A DNA stretch of 64,000 bases from Aliikangiella coralliicola (GTDB taxonomy: Bacteria > Pseudomonadota > Gammaproteobacteria > Enterobacterales > Kangiellaceae): positions 558,001 to 622,000 of the forward strand of contig NZ_ML660160.1 in NCBI RefSeq assembly GCF_007004725.1, read 5' to 3'. The translations under genes and the position numbers were made by a program. Under the pieces are notes generated by a model that did no database searches, was not told the origin of the DNA, and worked only from the letters and a program-made list of their open reading frames with translations. This document shows, in pieces, positions 35,547-45,652 of this stretch. The first letter of the stretch is position 1. The number at the start of each line of letters is the position of its first letter.

Positions 35547-35590
35547 ATGTTGCGTAAATTGATATATATGGGATAGTATGTTGCAATATG
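35547..35590. promoter_or_regulatory. Possible IlvY binding region
   Basis: Two copies of ATGTTGC (35547-35553 and 35578-35584) stand 31 bp apart, about three helical turns, in the ilvC-ilvY intergenic region. Paired sites in phase are usual for LysR-type regulators acting on a divergent target. The second copy sits in TTGCAATATGTGAAATA, an imperfect T-N11-A site. Confidence 0.45.
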
Positions 35591-35644
35591 TGAAATATTG
35601 GTGATTAATGCTAACCGCTAGAGAGTTGTTAAAAAGGCTTCATT

Positions 35645-36535
35645 ATGAACATCCGAGACTTACAGGCATTTTTACACTTAAGTCAAAGCTTGCATTTCAA
35701 TAACACCGCGCAAGAAGTTCACACCAGCGCGTCGACATTAAGTCGTATGATCCAGCGACTGGAGTCTGAATTCGACCAGGTTTTTTTTGAGCGGGATAAT
35801 CGTAGTGTAAAGCTGACTCCGGCGGGCAAGCGATTTGTTGAGTTTGCGGAATCGGTGATTGCCGAGTGGCGCCATTTGAAACATGACTTTGAGTCCACCC
35901 AACAACAATTGAGTGGTGAAATTAGTATCTATTGCACGGTTACCGCTGCCCATTTATATTTACCGAAATTAATCGAGCAATTTCGCAACCAATATCCAAA
36001 AGTCGAAATTATTCTGGAGACTGGTGATGTCGCAATTGCTTATCAAAAAGTGTCGGAACGGAAAGTTGATTTCGCCTTTGCTGTTGCTGAAGAAAAATTG
36101 CCCGATAAGTACTTGTTTCAGCACCTTTATCATATTCCTTTTAAAATAATCGCGCCAAAGCAAGGGGCTAAATTTTCCCGGTTTATTCGAGCTGATGCGA
36201 TAGATTGGCACCAACTGCCCTTTGTAATGCCAGAGTCGGGACCTGCTGCACAGCGATTAACAGAATGGTTAGAAAAAATGGGTATCAAACCCAGTATTTA
36301 TGCACACGTATCCGGACATGAAGCGATCGTCAGTATGACCGCGTTAGGGTGCGGCGTCAGTGCTGTACCGCAACCGGTTTTAGATTTGAGTCCGGTAAAA
36401 GAAAAGGTTCAAATACTGCCGGTGCCTTTTTCTCCAAAGCCATTTGACCTTGGAATGGTCTGTTTGCGCAAAAGAATGGCAACGCCACTAATTGCCGCAT
36501 TCTGGAGCCTGGTATTAGAAGCTGCAGTTGAATGA
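35645..36535 (+). CDS. ilvY: LysR-family activator of ilvC
   Basis: 296 residues. The N-terminus (RDLQAFLHLSQSLHFN, SASTLSRMIQRLESEF, FFERDNRSVKLTPAG) and the effector domain (GEISIYCTVTAAHLYLPKLIEQFR, GHEAIVSMTALGCGVSAVPQ) follow E. coli IlvY closely. IlvY activates ilvC in response to acetolactate or acetohydroxybutyrate. The divergent arrangement with ilvC is conserved, which supports the name. Confidence 0.93.
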   Translation: MNIRDLQAFLHLSQSLHFNNTAQEVHTSASTLSRMIQRLESEFDQVFFERDNRSVKLTPAGKRFVEFAESVIAEWRHLKHDFESTQQQLSGEISIYCTVTAAHLYLPKLIEQFRNQYPKVEIILETGDVAIAYQKVSERKVDFAFAVAEEKLPDKYLFQHLYHIPFKIIAPKQGAKFSRFIRADAIDWHQLPFVMPESGPAAQRLTEWLEKMGIKPSIYAHVSGHEAIVSMTALGCGVSAVPQPVLDLSPVKEKVQILPVPFSPKPFDLGMVCLRKRMATPLIAAFWSLVLEAAVE

Positions 36536-36685
36536 TTAGGAGAGGGTTGGTTTTAGGAATTAGCAGGATGTAATTAATCGATGACTATTTAAAAATCTGG
36601 TGCTTGTTTAAAATTTAGCGCTTGATTTTAACTACTCGTTTAAGTAGTATCTTCTCGAATAGTTTTTAACAACGGAGTAATTCCC

Positions 36686-36970
36686 ATGGCAGTGGTGACC
36701 TTATATATGTCAGATCGTGATCAAAATAAAACATTTACCGATAAGAAAGAAGCCGATAACTACGACAAAATGCTTGAGTTGGCAGAAAACGTGAGTCTAT
36801 GGATGGAAAAAGAAATTCCGGGCTTAAATGAAGAGCAAGTAGAGTCTATCGGAATGTTGTTAGCTGAAAATAAAGAAACCCTGTTAAAGGCGTTGAAAGG
36901 CAAGCCAGAATTGTTAATACAGAGTGAAGAAGATAAGGAAAATGTTACACCGATTAGTGCTTCGGCGTAG
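36686..36970 (+). CDS. yebG: YebG family protein
   Basis: 94 residues. It matches E. coli YebG in the central FTDKKEADNYDKMLELAENVSLWM and LLAENKETLLKAL segments. YebG is a small protein of unclear function, induced by DNA damage in E. coli under LexA. I see no CTG-N10-CAG LexA box in the 150 bp upstream, so SOS control is not supported here by sequence. GGAG lies eight bases before the ATG. Confidence 0.88.
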   Translation: MAVVTLYMSDRDQNKTFTDKKEADNYDKMLELAENVSLWMEKEIPGLNEEQVESIGMLLAENKETLLKALKGKPELLIQSEEDKENVTPISASA

Positions 36971-37100
36971 CTCGCAAACTTTACTTAAAGAGGATTGTCA
37001 ATAGCTGAAATAGCCTGGTGTCGTTTTATCAAAATTGATTTGTATTGGCATTAAGCTGAGCAAGTTAATTAGTAAACAACATCTTCAGTTTGCACATATC

Positions 37101-37236
37101 TTTTTCCCCTCTCCTAGAAGGAGAGGGCTAGGGAGAGGTTGAAGGTTCGTGAATTTAGAAGATGCATAGGGGGGTTATTCTCCTTTTCCCCTCTCCCGGA
37201 GGGAGAGGGAGCTAATTAAGGTTCATGAATTTAGAA
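37101..37236. repeat. Duplicated hairpin repeat downstream of yebG
   Basis: Two copies of a unit of about 55-60 bp (37101-37162 and 37183-37236) share a hairpin (CCTCTCCT-AGA-AGGAGAGG at 37107-37126 and CCCTCTCCCGGAGGGAGAGGG near 37188-37209) and the tail GGTTCGTGAATTTAGAAGA or GGTTCATGAATTTAGAAGA. These are typical small intergenic palindromes and could stop transcription from yebG. The rest of 36971-37350 has no gene. Confidence 0.8.
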
Positions 37237-37350
37237 GAAATATTTCAGACACCCTTTTAAGATTTTATGTAATTTCTGGTTGGTTGGTATAAATCTATTG
37301 TTTTGCCAATAGTTAACCGGTTCCGTCGTAGAATTACGTATTGATTTCAG

Positions 37351-37665
37351 TTACATATTAACTTCAATTGCATAAATTCTGCACTCAGCATCGTCAGAAT
37401 TTGTATAAACAGTGACCTGTTTGTTAGCGATTGCTGCAGATAAAGCCGTTGCATAAACTCGGTGGCGTTCTTCAGAAGTTGTTCCTTTAAACCTTAACCA
37501 GCCATAGTTACCTGCATTACACTTTTCAGGAGAAATAGCATTGGTCATTTGAATCGCTGGATCTACGCTGCCAGATACTTTTTGAATTTTTCCCGAGACA
37601 TAGTGTGGTCCCGCGATAGCTGAGGCGCTGATAAAGAAGCTTATTGCCACCATTAATTTTTTCAT
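37351..37665 (-). CDS. Small periplasmic protein of unknown function
   Basis: 104 residues. A clear signal peptide (MKKLMVAISFFISASAIAG, cleavage near residue 19) is followed by a short domain with two cysteines about 46 residues apart (CNAGNYGWLRFKG ... AECRIYAIEVNM), suited to one disulfide. The YVSGKIQKVSG start and beta-strand-like ending suggest a small beta barrel. I do not recognise a named family. AAGGGA lies upstream of the ATG. Monocistronic. Confidence 0.75.
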   Translation of the reverse strand: MKKLMVAISFFISASAIAGPHYVSGKIQKVSGSVDPAIQMTNAISPEKCNAGNYGWLRFKGTTSEERHRVYATALSAAIANKQVTVYTNSDDAECRIYAIEVNM

Positions 37666-37844
37666 AGATTAATATCCCTTTAATTATTAAAGAATGTAGA
37701 AGAACACATAAAAATTAAATGCTGATTAATTTTTATGCTTATGATTGAAAGTGATTTCAAATCGAAGTCGAAATTTACACGCTAAAATCAGGTTTTTCAA
37801 TTCTTATTTTTAGTAGTTGGCTCTTATCTAATTTAAAGTTGAAA

Positions 37845-38123
37845 CTAACTAATTTTTATCCTCACCACTTTCATATACTCAAATTCTAACCCCGCCACAT
37901 TTTCCTGTTCCGGGTAGTAAGTTAAGTTGACTCGTTGGCCTTTTTGGAGTGTTTTATACTGCTTCTTGCGTTTGTACTTAAATGGAACTTCACAATTTTC
38001 TACCATGATGCTGTTGATAAACCAGCCGTCCTTTTCTCTTTGGGTATGACTGATGACTTTCATTTCGTCAGAGTGAGTGAGCTTTTCATGTTGCTTGATT
38101 AGTTTTTTAGGGTCGGTTTGCAT
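37845..38123 (-). CDS. Small hypothetical protein, partner of the DUF6164 gene
   Basis: 92 residues from the ATG at 38123, 22 bp after the upstream gene's stop. A longer reading from 38201 would add a hydrophobic N-terminus but would overlap the DUF6164 gene in another frame, so I prefer the short form. The chain is basic and beta-rich (MKVISHTQREKDGWFINSIM, GQRVNLTYYPEQENVAGLEF). Possibly an OB-like or SH3-like fold. Function unknown. Confidence 0.6.
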   Translation of the reverse strand: MQTDPKKLIKQHEKLTHSDEMKVISHTQREKDGWFINSIMVENCEVPFKYKRKKQYKTLQKGQRVNLTYYPEQENVAGLEFEYMKVVRIKIS

Positions 38124-38145
38124 GGCAGATATTTCGGTAGTGGGA

Positions 38146-38505
38146 TCAATTAGGGAAAAAGGGAATGATAGAAAAATAAAGGACGACGCTAACAAAAACA
38201 ATCACAGCACTAAATCGAATGGGCGATTGTTTTAAGGCTTGCCAGAGCGTTGTGTGTTCACCTGCGTCACGTTGTGCTTGCCGTTGTTCACTGACGCGTT
38301 GATATCTTTCTTTTTGATACTGATCAATAAGCTGCTTGGCTTGTTCATATTGCTGTTCATCATTCAACCAAATCGCAGCGAATGATAATCCCCAGTTACC
38401 GGAAGAGGTTTCATAATAATTAATTTCTGATTCGTCCAACAACAGTCTGATTTCGTCTGCTTCATCTTCAGGGACGCTATTTAACTTGAATAGGAGTTTT
38501 GCCAT
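38146..38505 (-). CDS. DUF6164 family protein
   Basis: 119 residues. The N-terminal half (KLLFKLNSVPEDEADEIRLLL, INYYETSSGNWGLSFAAIWL, QAKQLIDQYQKERYQRVSEQ) matches a small family in which a putative signal-transducing or ACT-like domain precedes a C-terminal membrane segment (FSAVIVFVSVVLYFSIIPFF). The function is not known. It is transcribed just before the small gene ending at 37845, probably as a pair. Confidence 0.75.
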   Translation of the reverse strand: MAKLLFKLNSVPEDEADEIRLLLDESEINYYETSSGNWGLSFAAIWLNDEQQYEQAKQLIDQYQKERYQRVSEQRQAQRDAGEHTTLWQALKQSPIRFSAVIVFVSVVLYFSIIPFFPN

Positions 38506-38923
38506 TAGTGGTCGCTAATACTTTAAATAATTGAGTGGGTGGGGTGAATATTGCCTGATACCTTTGTTTCACCCATGAGATAATAACAGGGGCTTACCAG
38601 ATTATAAAGTTGAAGGTTTTCACCGTGGTGTTCTCACATGCTGATTGCCATTATTTCAATAAAGTATGTTCAGGTCTGGTATCTAGCATTGAAATATTTG
38701 TTTTTTTGCATACAATAGTGATTTTTTTCGGCGGCAGGAATGTCAATCGCAGAAATATCGCCCCTGTAAATATTAGTCATTTTTGTTATTGGTTTTTTAT
38801 ACTGTTAATCGTAAAAATGGTAATAATTGAAGTGTCGGTAATTGCAATTTGAGCCGCTAAAACCCAGGGTGTCTGAATTTAACGGTCGCCAACCTAATCA
38901 TTTTATCTACGTGAACTGAAACC
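38506..38923. other. Intergenic region without a supported gene
   Basis: 418 bp between divergent genes. It contains only a hydrophobic open frame from a TTG (38610) without ribosome site. No strong promoter or repeat is evident. Confidence 0.55.
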
Positions 38924-41305
38924 ATGACCTCTATCAGCGTTACTCCTCAGTTATCCCATGGACAACTTTTAAATATTCTCAACGAGCAATATGGTTTGGT
39001 CGGCGAGTTGAGCGATTTGCCCAGTTATATCGATCTTAACCGAAAGTTGACCACCGCCGACGGCAAGCAACTGGTTGTTAAGATTGCCAATATTCACCAA
39101 AGTGCTGACGATTTAGCTTTCGAAAATCTGGTGATTAATCGATTGTCACAAGAATCGAGTATTGAGCTTCAAGTACCATCACTTATTTCTGCAAAAAGTG
39201 GTGATGATCTAATTGAAATAAAAGACGAGCAAAATCAAAGTTGTTTAATGCGGGTGATTGCATTTCTTGATGGAAAAATCTGGGCGGAAACTGATACCAG
39301 TCAATTAAGTTTTGTGGAAAGTCTAGGGGAGTCGTTAGCGCAAATCGATAAAACACTAGCAACCATAGAACACCCTGCGGCGCATCGTTATTTGAAGTGG
39401 GACATACGACACTCAAATATTATCGTCAGGAAATATAAAAGTTATATCCAAAACGAAGTTCTTGATAATACGGAAGAAAACCAGACCGGTGGCACCAAAA
39501 TAAATTTAATTAACCAGGCTTTGCAATCTTACGAGGCGCAGGTTTTACCTTTATACGAAGAATTACCGTCGCAAATTATTTATAACGATGCCAATGATTA
39601 CAATCTTCTGGTTAATGAGGAAAAACAACAGGTTTGTGGCTTATTTGATTTTGGTGACATGGTGTCAAGTTTTCGCATTGCCGAAATAGCGATTGCCTCG
39701 GCTTATGCCATTATGAACAAAACCAATGCCGAAGAAATTATTGGTGCGATGGTTCAGGCTTATCACCAGGTTAACCCGCTTAAACCCGTTGAGATTAAAG
39801 TGTTGTTACCAATGATCAAAATGCGCCTGGCGGTCAGCTTAAGCCTGTCGAGTTACCAGTATTCCCAATCGCCGGAGAATGACTATTTACTGATATCGCA
39901 ACAAGGTGCCTGGAAAGCGTTGAGTCAACTAGATCAAATTGATGCGATTAGCTTTGAGCTTAAACTAATGTGGTTAACTGAGCTGAATAGCAAGCAGGAA
40001 TTGGAACAGCCACAGGACATTATCGACTATCGCAAAAAACATTTAAGCGAAAATTTAAGCCTTGCTTATGACGAACCGCTAAAAATTGTCGCAGGGCGCG
40101 GTGCGTATTTATATAACGAAAAAGGTACACGTTATCTGGATATGGTTAACAATGTTTGTCATGTGGGCCACTGTCATCCAGGTGTGGTTGCCGCCGGCCA
40201 GCGCCAAATGTCGACGCTTAACACCAATACGCGATATTTACACGACAACATCGTGCGTTTTGCGGAAAAGTTACTGTCTACGATGCCCAAAGAATTATCG
40301 GTTTGTATGTTTGTGAATTCGGGAAGCGAAGCGAATGAACTGGCGTTAAGATTGGCAAGAAAATATACCAATCGTAAAGCAATGGTCGTGGTTGAAGGTG
40401 CCTACCACGGCAACGCAAATGCTTGTATTGATATAAGCCCATACAAATTTGACGGACCTGGCGGAGACGGTGCTCCCGATTGGATTAAGCAAACTTTAGT
40501 GCCAGATCCTTATCGTGGTAAATACCGTGGGCGCAATGAAGAGACTGGTCTGCAATACGGAAAGGACGTTAAGCGAGCTATTGAAGCGCTCGCACAGGAA
40601 GATCAGCCGTTATGTGCTTTCATTTGTGAATCGATTCAGGGCGTCGGTGGTCAGGTCATTCACCCTCCTGGTTACTTAAAATCGGCTTATGCACACGTTA
40701 GAGACGCCGGCGGTGTTTGTATCGCCGATGAAGTTCAGGTAGGAATGGGAAGAGTCGGCACTCACTGGTGGGCGTTTCAAACACAAGACGTTGTCCCCGA
40801 TATTGTTACTATCGGTAAGCCATTGGGGAACGGGCACCCGCTAGCGGCTGTTGTGACTACCCAGGAAATAGCCGACTCATTTGTTACCGGAATGGAATAT
40901 TTTAATACCTTTGGTGGTAACCCGGTATCTTGTGCCATTGGCTGCGCGGTGATTGATGCGGTTGAGCAAGGTGGGTTGATGGCGCATGCCTTGCAGCTCG
41001 GGGAATACTTACAACAAGGGCTGCGCCAACTTCAGTCAAAATTTCCCGTCATTGGTGATGTGCGCGGATTAGGCATGTTTATCGGCGCTGAGTTTGTAAA
41101 AGATCGCGATACGCTGGAACCGGCGGTTGAGCAAATTGACTACGTTATTGAACGGCTTAAAAGTGAAGGGATTTTGCTAACAACTGAAGGACCTTTCCAT
41201 AATGTACTGAAAATTAAACCACCATTAGCTTTTTCAAAGCAGGATGCCGACTTCTTTTTATCATCTCTCGAAATGATTTTGACAGAGCAGGGGGCACAGC
41301 CATAG
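38924..41305 (+). CDS. Phosphotransferase-class III aminotransferase fusion (putative kinase-phospholyase)
   Basis: 793 residues. The N-terminal half (about 1-345) is an APH/choline-kinase-type phosphotransferase with D222 and N227 in [10 protein letters not shown] and LFDFGDM as the metal-binding motif. The C-terminal half (about 365-790) is a class III PLP aminotransferase-fold enzyme with [40 protein letters not shown] and the PLP lysine K632 in [10 protein letters not shown]. The aminotransferase half is closest in pattern to ethanolamine-phosphate and 5-phosphohydroxylysine phospholyases. A plausible two-step reaction is phosphorylation of an amino alcohol followed by elimination of phosphate and ammonia to an aldehyde. 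Some family members also carry a peptidase-like middle domain; it is absent here. The substrate is inferred. Confidence 0.85.
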   Translation: MTSISVTPQLSHGQLLNILNEQYGLVGELSDLPSYIDLNRKLTTADGKQLVVKIANIHQSADDLAFENLVINRLSQESSIELQVPSLISAKSGDDLIEIKDEQNQSCLMRVIAFLDGKIWAETDTSQLSFVESLGESLAQIDKTLATIEHPAAHRYLKWDIRHSNIIVRKYKSYIQNEVLDNTEENQTGGTKINLINQALQSYEAQVLPLYEELPSQIIYNDANDYNLLVNEEKQQVCGLFDFGDMVSSFRIAEIAIASAYAIMNKTNAEEIIGAMVQAYHQVNPLKPVEIKVLLPMIKMRLAVSLSLSSYQYSQSPENDYLLISQQGAWKALSQLDQIDAISFELKLMWLTELNSKQELEQPQDIIDYRKKHLSENLSLAYDEPLKIVAGRGAYLYNEKGTRYLDMVNNVCHVGHCHPGVVAAGQRQMSTLNTNTRYLHDNIVRFAEKLLSTMPKELSVCMFVNSGSEANELALRLARKYTNRKAMVVVEGAYHGNANACIDISPYKFDGPGGDGAPDWIKQTLVPDPYRGKYRGRNEETGLQYGKDVKRAIEALAQEDQPLCAFICESIQGVGGQVIHPPGYLKSAYAHVRDAGGVCIADEVQVGMGRVGTHWWAFQTQDVVPDIVTIGKPLGNGHPLAAVVTTQEIADSFVTGMEYFNTFGGNPVSCAIGCAVIDAVEQGGLMAHALQLGEYLQQGLRQLQSKFPVIGDVRGLGMFIGAEFVKDRDTLEPAVEQIDYVIERLKSEGILLTTEGPFHNVLKIKPPLAFSKQDADFFLSSLEMILTEQGAQP

Positions 41306-41357
41306 GGCGTGTTGCCGTCCCTGCGTTCGGCTGGTTGTTTATGTTGATTCAGCTTTA

Positions 41358-41387
41358 GGCAGACCAGCTATGGGCAGACCAACTATG
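41358..41387. repeat. Two tandem 15-bp repeats
   Basis: GGCAGACCAGCTATG and GGCAGACCAACTATG, one mismatch, between the convergent fusion gene and the chemoreceptor gene. Confidence 0.85.
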
Positions 41388-41397
41388 AGTAAACAAT

Positions 41398-43284
41398 CTA
41401 GTGTTTAAACTGGTTCACCAATTGTTTTAATTCATTCGCTAACCTCGCTTGCTCGTTGGATGCTTCCGAGGTTTGCTCTGAGTTAGACGTATTTTGAATC
41501 GCTCTGTCATTAATATTAACGATTTTTTCGTTAATCTCTTCGGCCACCGAGTTTTGTTGTTCCGCCGCCGTCGCGATTTGAGTACTCATGTTATTTATCT
41601 GGTTCACTTTTTCGGTCACGTTATTTAACGCTGAGCCGGCAGTTTGTGCCTGATCGACGGTTTCGGTAACTTGTATCTGGCTCTGTTCCATCACATCGAC
41701 CGCTAACTTAGAGTTTGACTGCAGTCTTTCAATAATCTGATTGATTTCTTCCGTCGATTGCTGCGTTCTTCCTGCCAGAGTGCGTACTTCGTCTGCGACA
41801 ACCGCAAAGCCGCGACCTTGTTCACCTGCGCGAGCCGCTTCAATGGCAGCATTGAGCGCGAGTAAGTTAGTTTGTTCTGCGACGCCGCGAATGACCTCAA
41901 GCACTTTACTGACGTCATCACTATCTTTGTCTAGTTCATCAAGCACCTGCTTGGCTTTTAACATCTTTTCCACCAGGGCTTCAACGGAATTCACCGCATT
42001 GGCAACGGTTTCTTTGCCGATATTGGTTTCCTGGAAAGCATCGTCTGCACTGGTGGAGGTGTCTGAAATATTGCGAGCAACTTCCTGTACCGAGACAGTC
42101 ATCTCATTCATTGCTGTTGCCACCTGTTCAATCAAGTTTTGTTGTTCGCGCAGATTTTCCGCTGAAGTTCGATTGATATGGGAGAGCTCATTTGATGCAG
42201 AAGAGACCTGTTCTGATGCCTGGTCAATGCGCTCAAGTACTTCAGAAAAGCTCTCCATCATCCGGTCAAAAACACCACTCAGTTGCGCGATTTCATGTTT
42301 ACCTGGCATGTTTGAGCGTATGCTAAGGTCTCGTTCCTGGTTAGCCCTGTTCATCGTATTGGTGAGTTTTTGTAGCGGCTCGTTTACACTTCTGTAAGCC
42401 AGATAGATTAACGACATCATTATGGTCACAACAAAGGCAGCCAGAGCGATATACCATTGGTTAGCGCTTTTAATTTGTTGGGCGATAAACTCGTTGAGCT
42501 GGTTAGATTTAGATTCGAGAAGCCCTTCACTTTGATGAATTGTTTCTCGCATTCTTCCCATTTCGCCCGATTTCGAATCAAGGCCGAGCTGTTTGGATTT
42601 AGTAGCAAACAGTCGAAACTCAGCCGCATATTTTTGCATTGCACCGGTAATATTGGACTTTACTGTTGGGCTAATATTTGTGCGATTGAGCGCCTGCTCG
42701 AATTTCACAAAATCTTCTTCAAATTTGTCCAGGTACTTTGTATCCCAACGCAGCATAAAATCTTTTTCGCGGCGTCTTAACATCAAAATATCTGCCAGTA
42801 ACTCCCAACTATTTTGTGCTTTGACGATATCTTCTGCGACATGAACCGCTTCTCTCAGGCTACCATAAAGGCCTGTTTTAGGGGTCAAGCCCAATTCTTG
42901 TTTGATGTTCACAACATTTTTAAAGCTATCTCGGTAATTTTTAAAAACGCTATTCAGTTGATTAGTGGCGTTTGGATCAGAAAAGTCAATATCATCGAGT
43001 AAGGTGTTCAATTGCTGCGTGAGCGCTAAGAGCTGTTGATAATTGGCTTCGTATTTTGTTTCGTATTTCAGATCGTTTCTCGCCAGAAAGTCTTTTTCAT
43101 TACGACGAAGCTGCAACATTTTATTATTCATTTCTAAGGTTGTAATCAGCGTTTTTTTCATTAAATCTAAGTCGTTATTAAACGATATCTTAAGTCCTAC
43201 CATTAATAGCACGCCGGCCAGCGCAACCATCGACATTGCAATTAATTTTTGTTTGATTGAAAAATTTTCGAGAAGGCTATTCAT
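41398..43284 (-). CDS. Methyl-accepting chemotaxis protein with HBM sensor domain
   Basis: 628 residues. A membrane segment (about 12-32), then a long helical periplasmic region with two RR-x-EKDF-type motifs ([22 protein letters not shown]), which identify a helical bimodular (HBM) ligand domain as in McpS/McpQ. A second membrane segment (about 275-295), HAMP, and the cytoplasmic hairpin tip ([33 protein letters not shown]) follow. Known HBM receptors sense TCA-cycle intermediates; the ligand here is not proven. No C-terminal CheR-tethering pentapeptide. It follows another chemoreceptor on the same strand. Confidence 0.93.
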   Translation of the reverse strand: MNSLLENFSIKQKLIAMSMVALAGVLLMVGLKISFNNDLDLMKKTLITTLEMNNKMLQLRRNEKDFLARNDLKYETKYEANYQQLLALTQQLNTLLDDIDFSDPNATNQLNSVFKNYRDSFKNVVNIKQELGLTPKTGLYGSLREAVHVAEDIVKAQNSWELLADILMLRRREKDFMLRWDTKYLDKFEEDFVKFEQALNRTNISPTVKSNITGAMQKYAAEFRLFATKSKQLGLDSKSGEMGRMRETIHQSEGLLESKSNQLNEFIAQQIKSANQWYIALAAFVVTIMMSLIYLAYRSVNEPLQKLTNTMNRANQERDLSIRSNMPGKHEIAQLSGVFDRMMESFSEVLERIDQASEQVSSASNELSHINRTSAENLREQQNLIEQVATAMNEMTVSVQEVARNISDTSTSADDAFQETNIGKETVANAVNSVEALVEKMLKAKQVLDELDKDSDDVSKVLEVIRGVAEQTNLLALNAAIEAARAGEQGRGFAVVADEVRTLAGRTQQSTEEINQIIERLQSNSKLAVDVMEQSQIQVTETVDQAQTAGSALNNVTEKVNQINNMSTQIATAAEQQNSVAEEINEKIVNINDRAIQNTSNSEQTSEASNEQARLANELKQLVNQFKH

Positions 43285-43386
43285 CAGAGCATGACCTCAG
43301 TATCAATTGTAACTATCTCATTGTTGCTTAAGAATAGTTGCTATTAGGTTGTTTTGCATAACAATTGATGGTCGGATGAAAAATAG

Positions 43387-43413
43387 CCGGTAGAAAAAAC
43401 AACGATCTACCGG
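43387..43413 (-). terminator. Rho-independent terminator for the heme-domain chemoreceptor
   Basis: CCGGTAGA and TCTACCGG make an eight-base-pair stem with an 11-base loop. Read on the minus strand it is followed by CTATTTTTC, a usable T-tract. It lies about 256 bp downstream of the 43669-45363 gene in its direction of transcription. The rest of 43285-43668 shows no gene. Confidence 0.6.
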
Positions 43414-43668
43414 TTGTAAAAAAGATGACCTGTAGAGGAGTATGAGGTGTCGGCCACCTTAGGGAATATTTTGAGAAGCAACAAAGCACACAAAAAATAG
43501 CAATAAATATAACGCGTATTTAAACTGTTCTGTTTTGTTATCGTTGCCAGGCATTACTTAAATCTACTTAATAAAATTGATTGATTGAGGATAAGAATGT
43601 CCGGCTGAATTGAACCTGAACGGTGGAATTGCAGTTGTCTGCGTGTTAGTCGCTCGCGCTTAGACTGT

Positions 43669-45363
43669 TCAGGTTTTAAACTGTTTAGGCAATTGTTCCA
43701 GTTTTTCGACTAATTCATTAATGGTGTCAACATCGCTGGATAACGATTGACTGGTCTGGTTTGAGGCTTCGGTCGCCTGGTTGATATGATGTAAATTTTG
43801 GTTAACTTCATCAACTGCTTCGCTATGTTGGTTAACCGCTATTGCAATTTGTTGACTGAATTGTTTAATTTTGTCCAGAGAAGTTGTCGTTTGTGATAGT
43901 TGTTTGCCGACTTCACTGGCGAATTCTAAAGATGTTTTCGCGTTGTTATCGGATTTTCTAATAATATCGACCACCTTCAGCGTATTGTTCTGGAGTTGTT
44001 CGATCATCGACTGAATTTCCTCGGTTGACTCCTGGGTTCTGCTAGCTAATGAACGAACTTCGTCAGCGACCACCGCGAAGCCTCTACCTTGTTCTCCTGC
44101 ACGGGCAGCTTCAATGGCGGCATTGAGTGCTAATAAATTAGTTTGTTCCGCAATCCCTCTAATGACATCAAGGACAGTACCAATATTTTTGCTATCGGTT
44201 GTGAGCTCCTCCAGATTTGAATTGGCAGTTTGTAAATTGCTGGATAGTTCTTGTGCTGCCTCGATACTTTGAGTAACGGAGGTTTGGCTTTGCTGATTGG
44301 TTTCTGATATTTCGCGAGCGACACTTGCTGCGTCGTTAGTGGTTGCCGAAATTTGTTGAGAAGTAGCTGATAACTGAGTGACTGTGGCCACAACTCGGTC
44401 GAGTTGGTTAAATTGATCGGCGGAGGCGTCATTGGCGGTTCTTCTGGCCGTTTGCAAGGTCGTTGCGACATTGACCAGGTCACGGGTTACATCAACAACG
44501 CCGCGAAAAGTTTGTTGGACTTTTTCTAATAGTTGATTAGTTGCCTGAGATATTTGTGAAATTTCATCGCTACCTTCCGGGTTTAACCTCAATGACAAGT
44601 CAACATCTGATGAAGTAAAAGCCTTGATATCTTTGGCTGCGTGACTAATTCTCCTACCGACGAGTTTACGAAAAATTATCAGCGTCAATGTTGTCGCAAT
44701 GGCCGTGACTAAAAAGATAATAAGTAATATCTGTTGACTTAAACTGGTTCCCTTCGCCAAAATTTCACCGAGAGGAATATCAATTTCCAGAACGCCGCGC
44801 AGTTGTCCTAAGCGCCAGTCGTTTTTTGGCGTATCTGCTCGGCTATTGTGACAATCAACGCAGCTTTGTGCCGACATTGTATCGGAAATACCAACTCGAA
44901 CAATTGGGTTAGTACCTTCAGTTATTTTTACGAAGGGAGTATCCACGTTTTCTGATAAGGCGTTCCAGGCATCGGTTGCAAATTGATCAAGAACGCGAGA
45001 ACTGCGATTGGGAAAAGGATAAGGAGAATAAAGTTTAATGGAGGTTCCTTTATCTTGTAGTAGTTCACTAAGATCATGAATCATCGAAGCGGGCAGAGGT
45101 ACTTCATTGGCGTTATTAGCATGGTTGAATGAAGGTTTCAGATTACCATCTTTAACAATTTTACTGATCACATTTTTGGCGTAATAACCACGTAAAACTT
45201 TAAATTCAAGCGCTTTTTGTTTAGCGATTTCAATCGCCTGAAACTGCGCGTTTTGTTGAACTCTCTGGGGAATGAATATCCAAAGAGCGACTAGTCCGAT
45301 AATAAAGGATATTGTTATCGGCAAAATTAATTTCCATTTGACAGAGCTGGCCCAGAAATCCAT
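43669..45363 (-). CDS. Chemoreceptor with periplasmic c-type heme domain (DUF3365/Tll0287-like)
   Basis: 564 residues. A membrane segment (about 13-32) is followed by a periplasmic domain of about 170 residues containing SCVDCHN, a CxxCH c-type heme-binding motif (C168, C171, H172), in the setting [13 protein letters not shown] ... [12 protein letters not shown] seen in DUF3365/Tll0287-like sensors. A second membrane segment (about 210-230), HAMP and an MCP signalling domain ([33 protein letters not shown]) complete it. A covalent heme suggests sensing of redox state, oxygen, NO or a similar small gas and taxis in response. The heme would need the cytochrome c maturation system in the periplasm. 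The bound ligand is inference. Confidence 0.92.
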   Translation of the reverse strand: MDFWASSVKWKLILPITISFIIGLVALWIFIPQRVQQNAQFQAIEIAKQKALEFKVLRGYYAKNVISKIVKDGNLKPSFNHANNANEVPLPASMIHDLSELLQDKGTSIKLYSPYPFPNRSSRVLDQFATDAWNALSENVDTPFVKITEGTNPIVRVGISDTMSAQSCVDCHNSRADTPKNDWRLGQLRGVLEIDIPLGEILAKGTSLSQQILLIIFLVTAIATTLTLIIFRKLVGRRISHAAKDIKAFTSSDVDLSLRLNPEGSDEISQISQATNQLLEKVQQTFRGVVDVTRDLVNVATTLQTARRTANDASADQFNQLDRVVATVTQLSATSQQISATTNDAASVAREISETNQQSQTSVTQSIEAAQELSSNLQTANSNLEELTTDSKNIGTVLDVIRGIAEQTNLLALNAAIEAARAGEQGRGFAVVADEVRSLASRTQESTEEIQSMIEQLQNNTLKVVDIIRKSDNNAKTSLEFASEVGKQLSQTTTSLDKIKQFSQQIAIAVNQHSEAVDEVNQNLHHINQATEASNQTSQSLSSDVDTINELVEKLEQLPKQFKT

Positions 45364-45652
45364 TGTCGTCCTTACAATTGCTACTATCAGATCATCAGGT
45401 TAACTATAAGCATAGAGTATGATTGAAAGTCATAGACCACTGAGTTGCGTTATAATAGAAAAGGTTTTTAAAAGTGATATTTTTAATTGGCTGTTGCTAT
45501 TAAACCAGAAATTAAGATAGTGAGAATAACGCAAGACACCAATGAAACTCATGAATTGCACGAGCAGCCCTCAGCATCAAACTTTTAATACTCAAGAGGC
45601 TGCCGGCAATGATAAGGGTTAATAAATTGACTTGATTGGTGGAGATGCCCGA

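Noticed and set aside
37846-38201. Longer form (118 residues, hydrophobic N-terminus) of the gene ending at 37845
   Set aside because: The extra N-terminus lies in another frame over the DUF6164 gene; the ATG at 38123 just after that gene's stop is simpler.
38610-38852. Plus-strand open frame of 80 codons with hydrophobic content
   Set aside because: TTG start, no ribosome site, no recognisable family, AT-rich intergenic setting.
41741-42397. Long antisense open frame (218 codons) over the HBM chemoreceptor
   Set aside because: Mirror of a Ser/Ala-rich coiled-coil gene; no ribosome site or domain.
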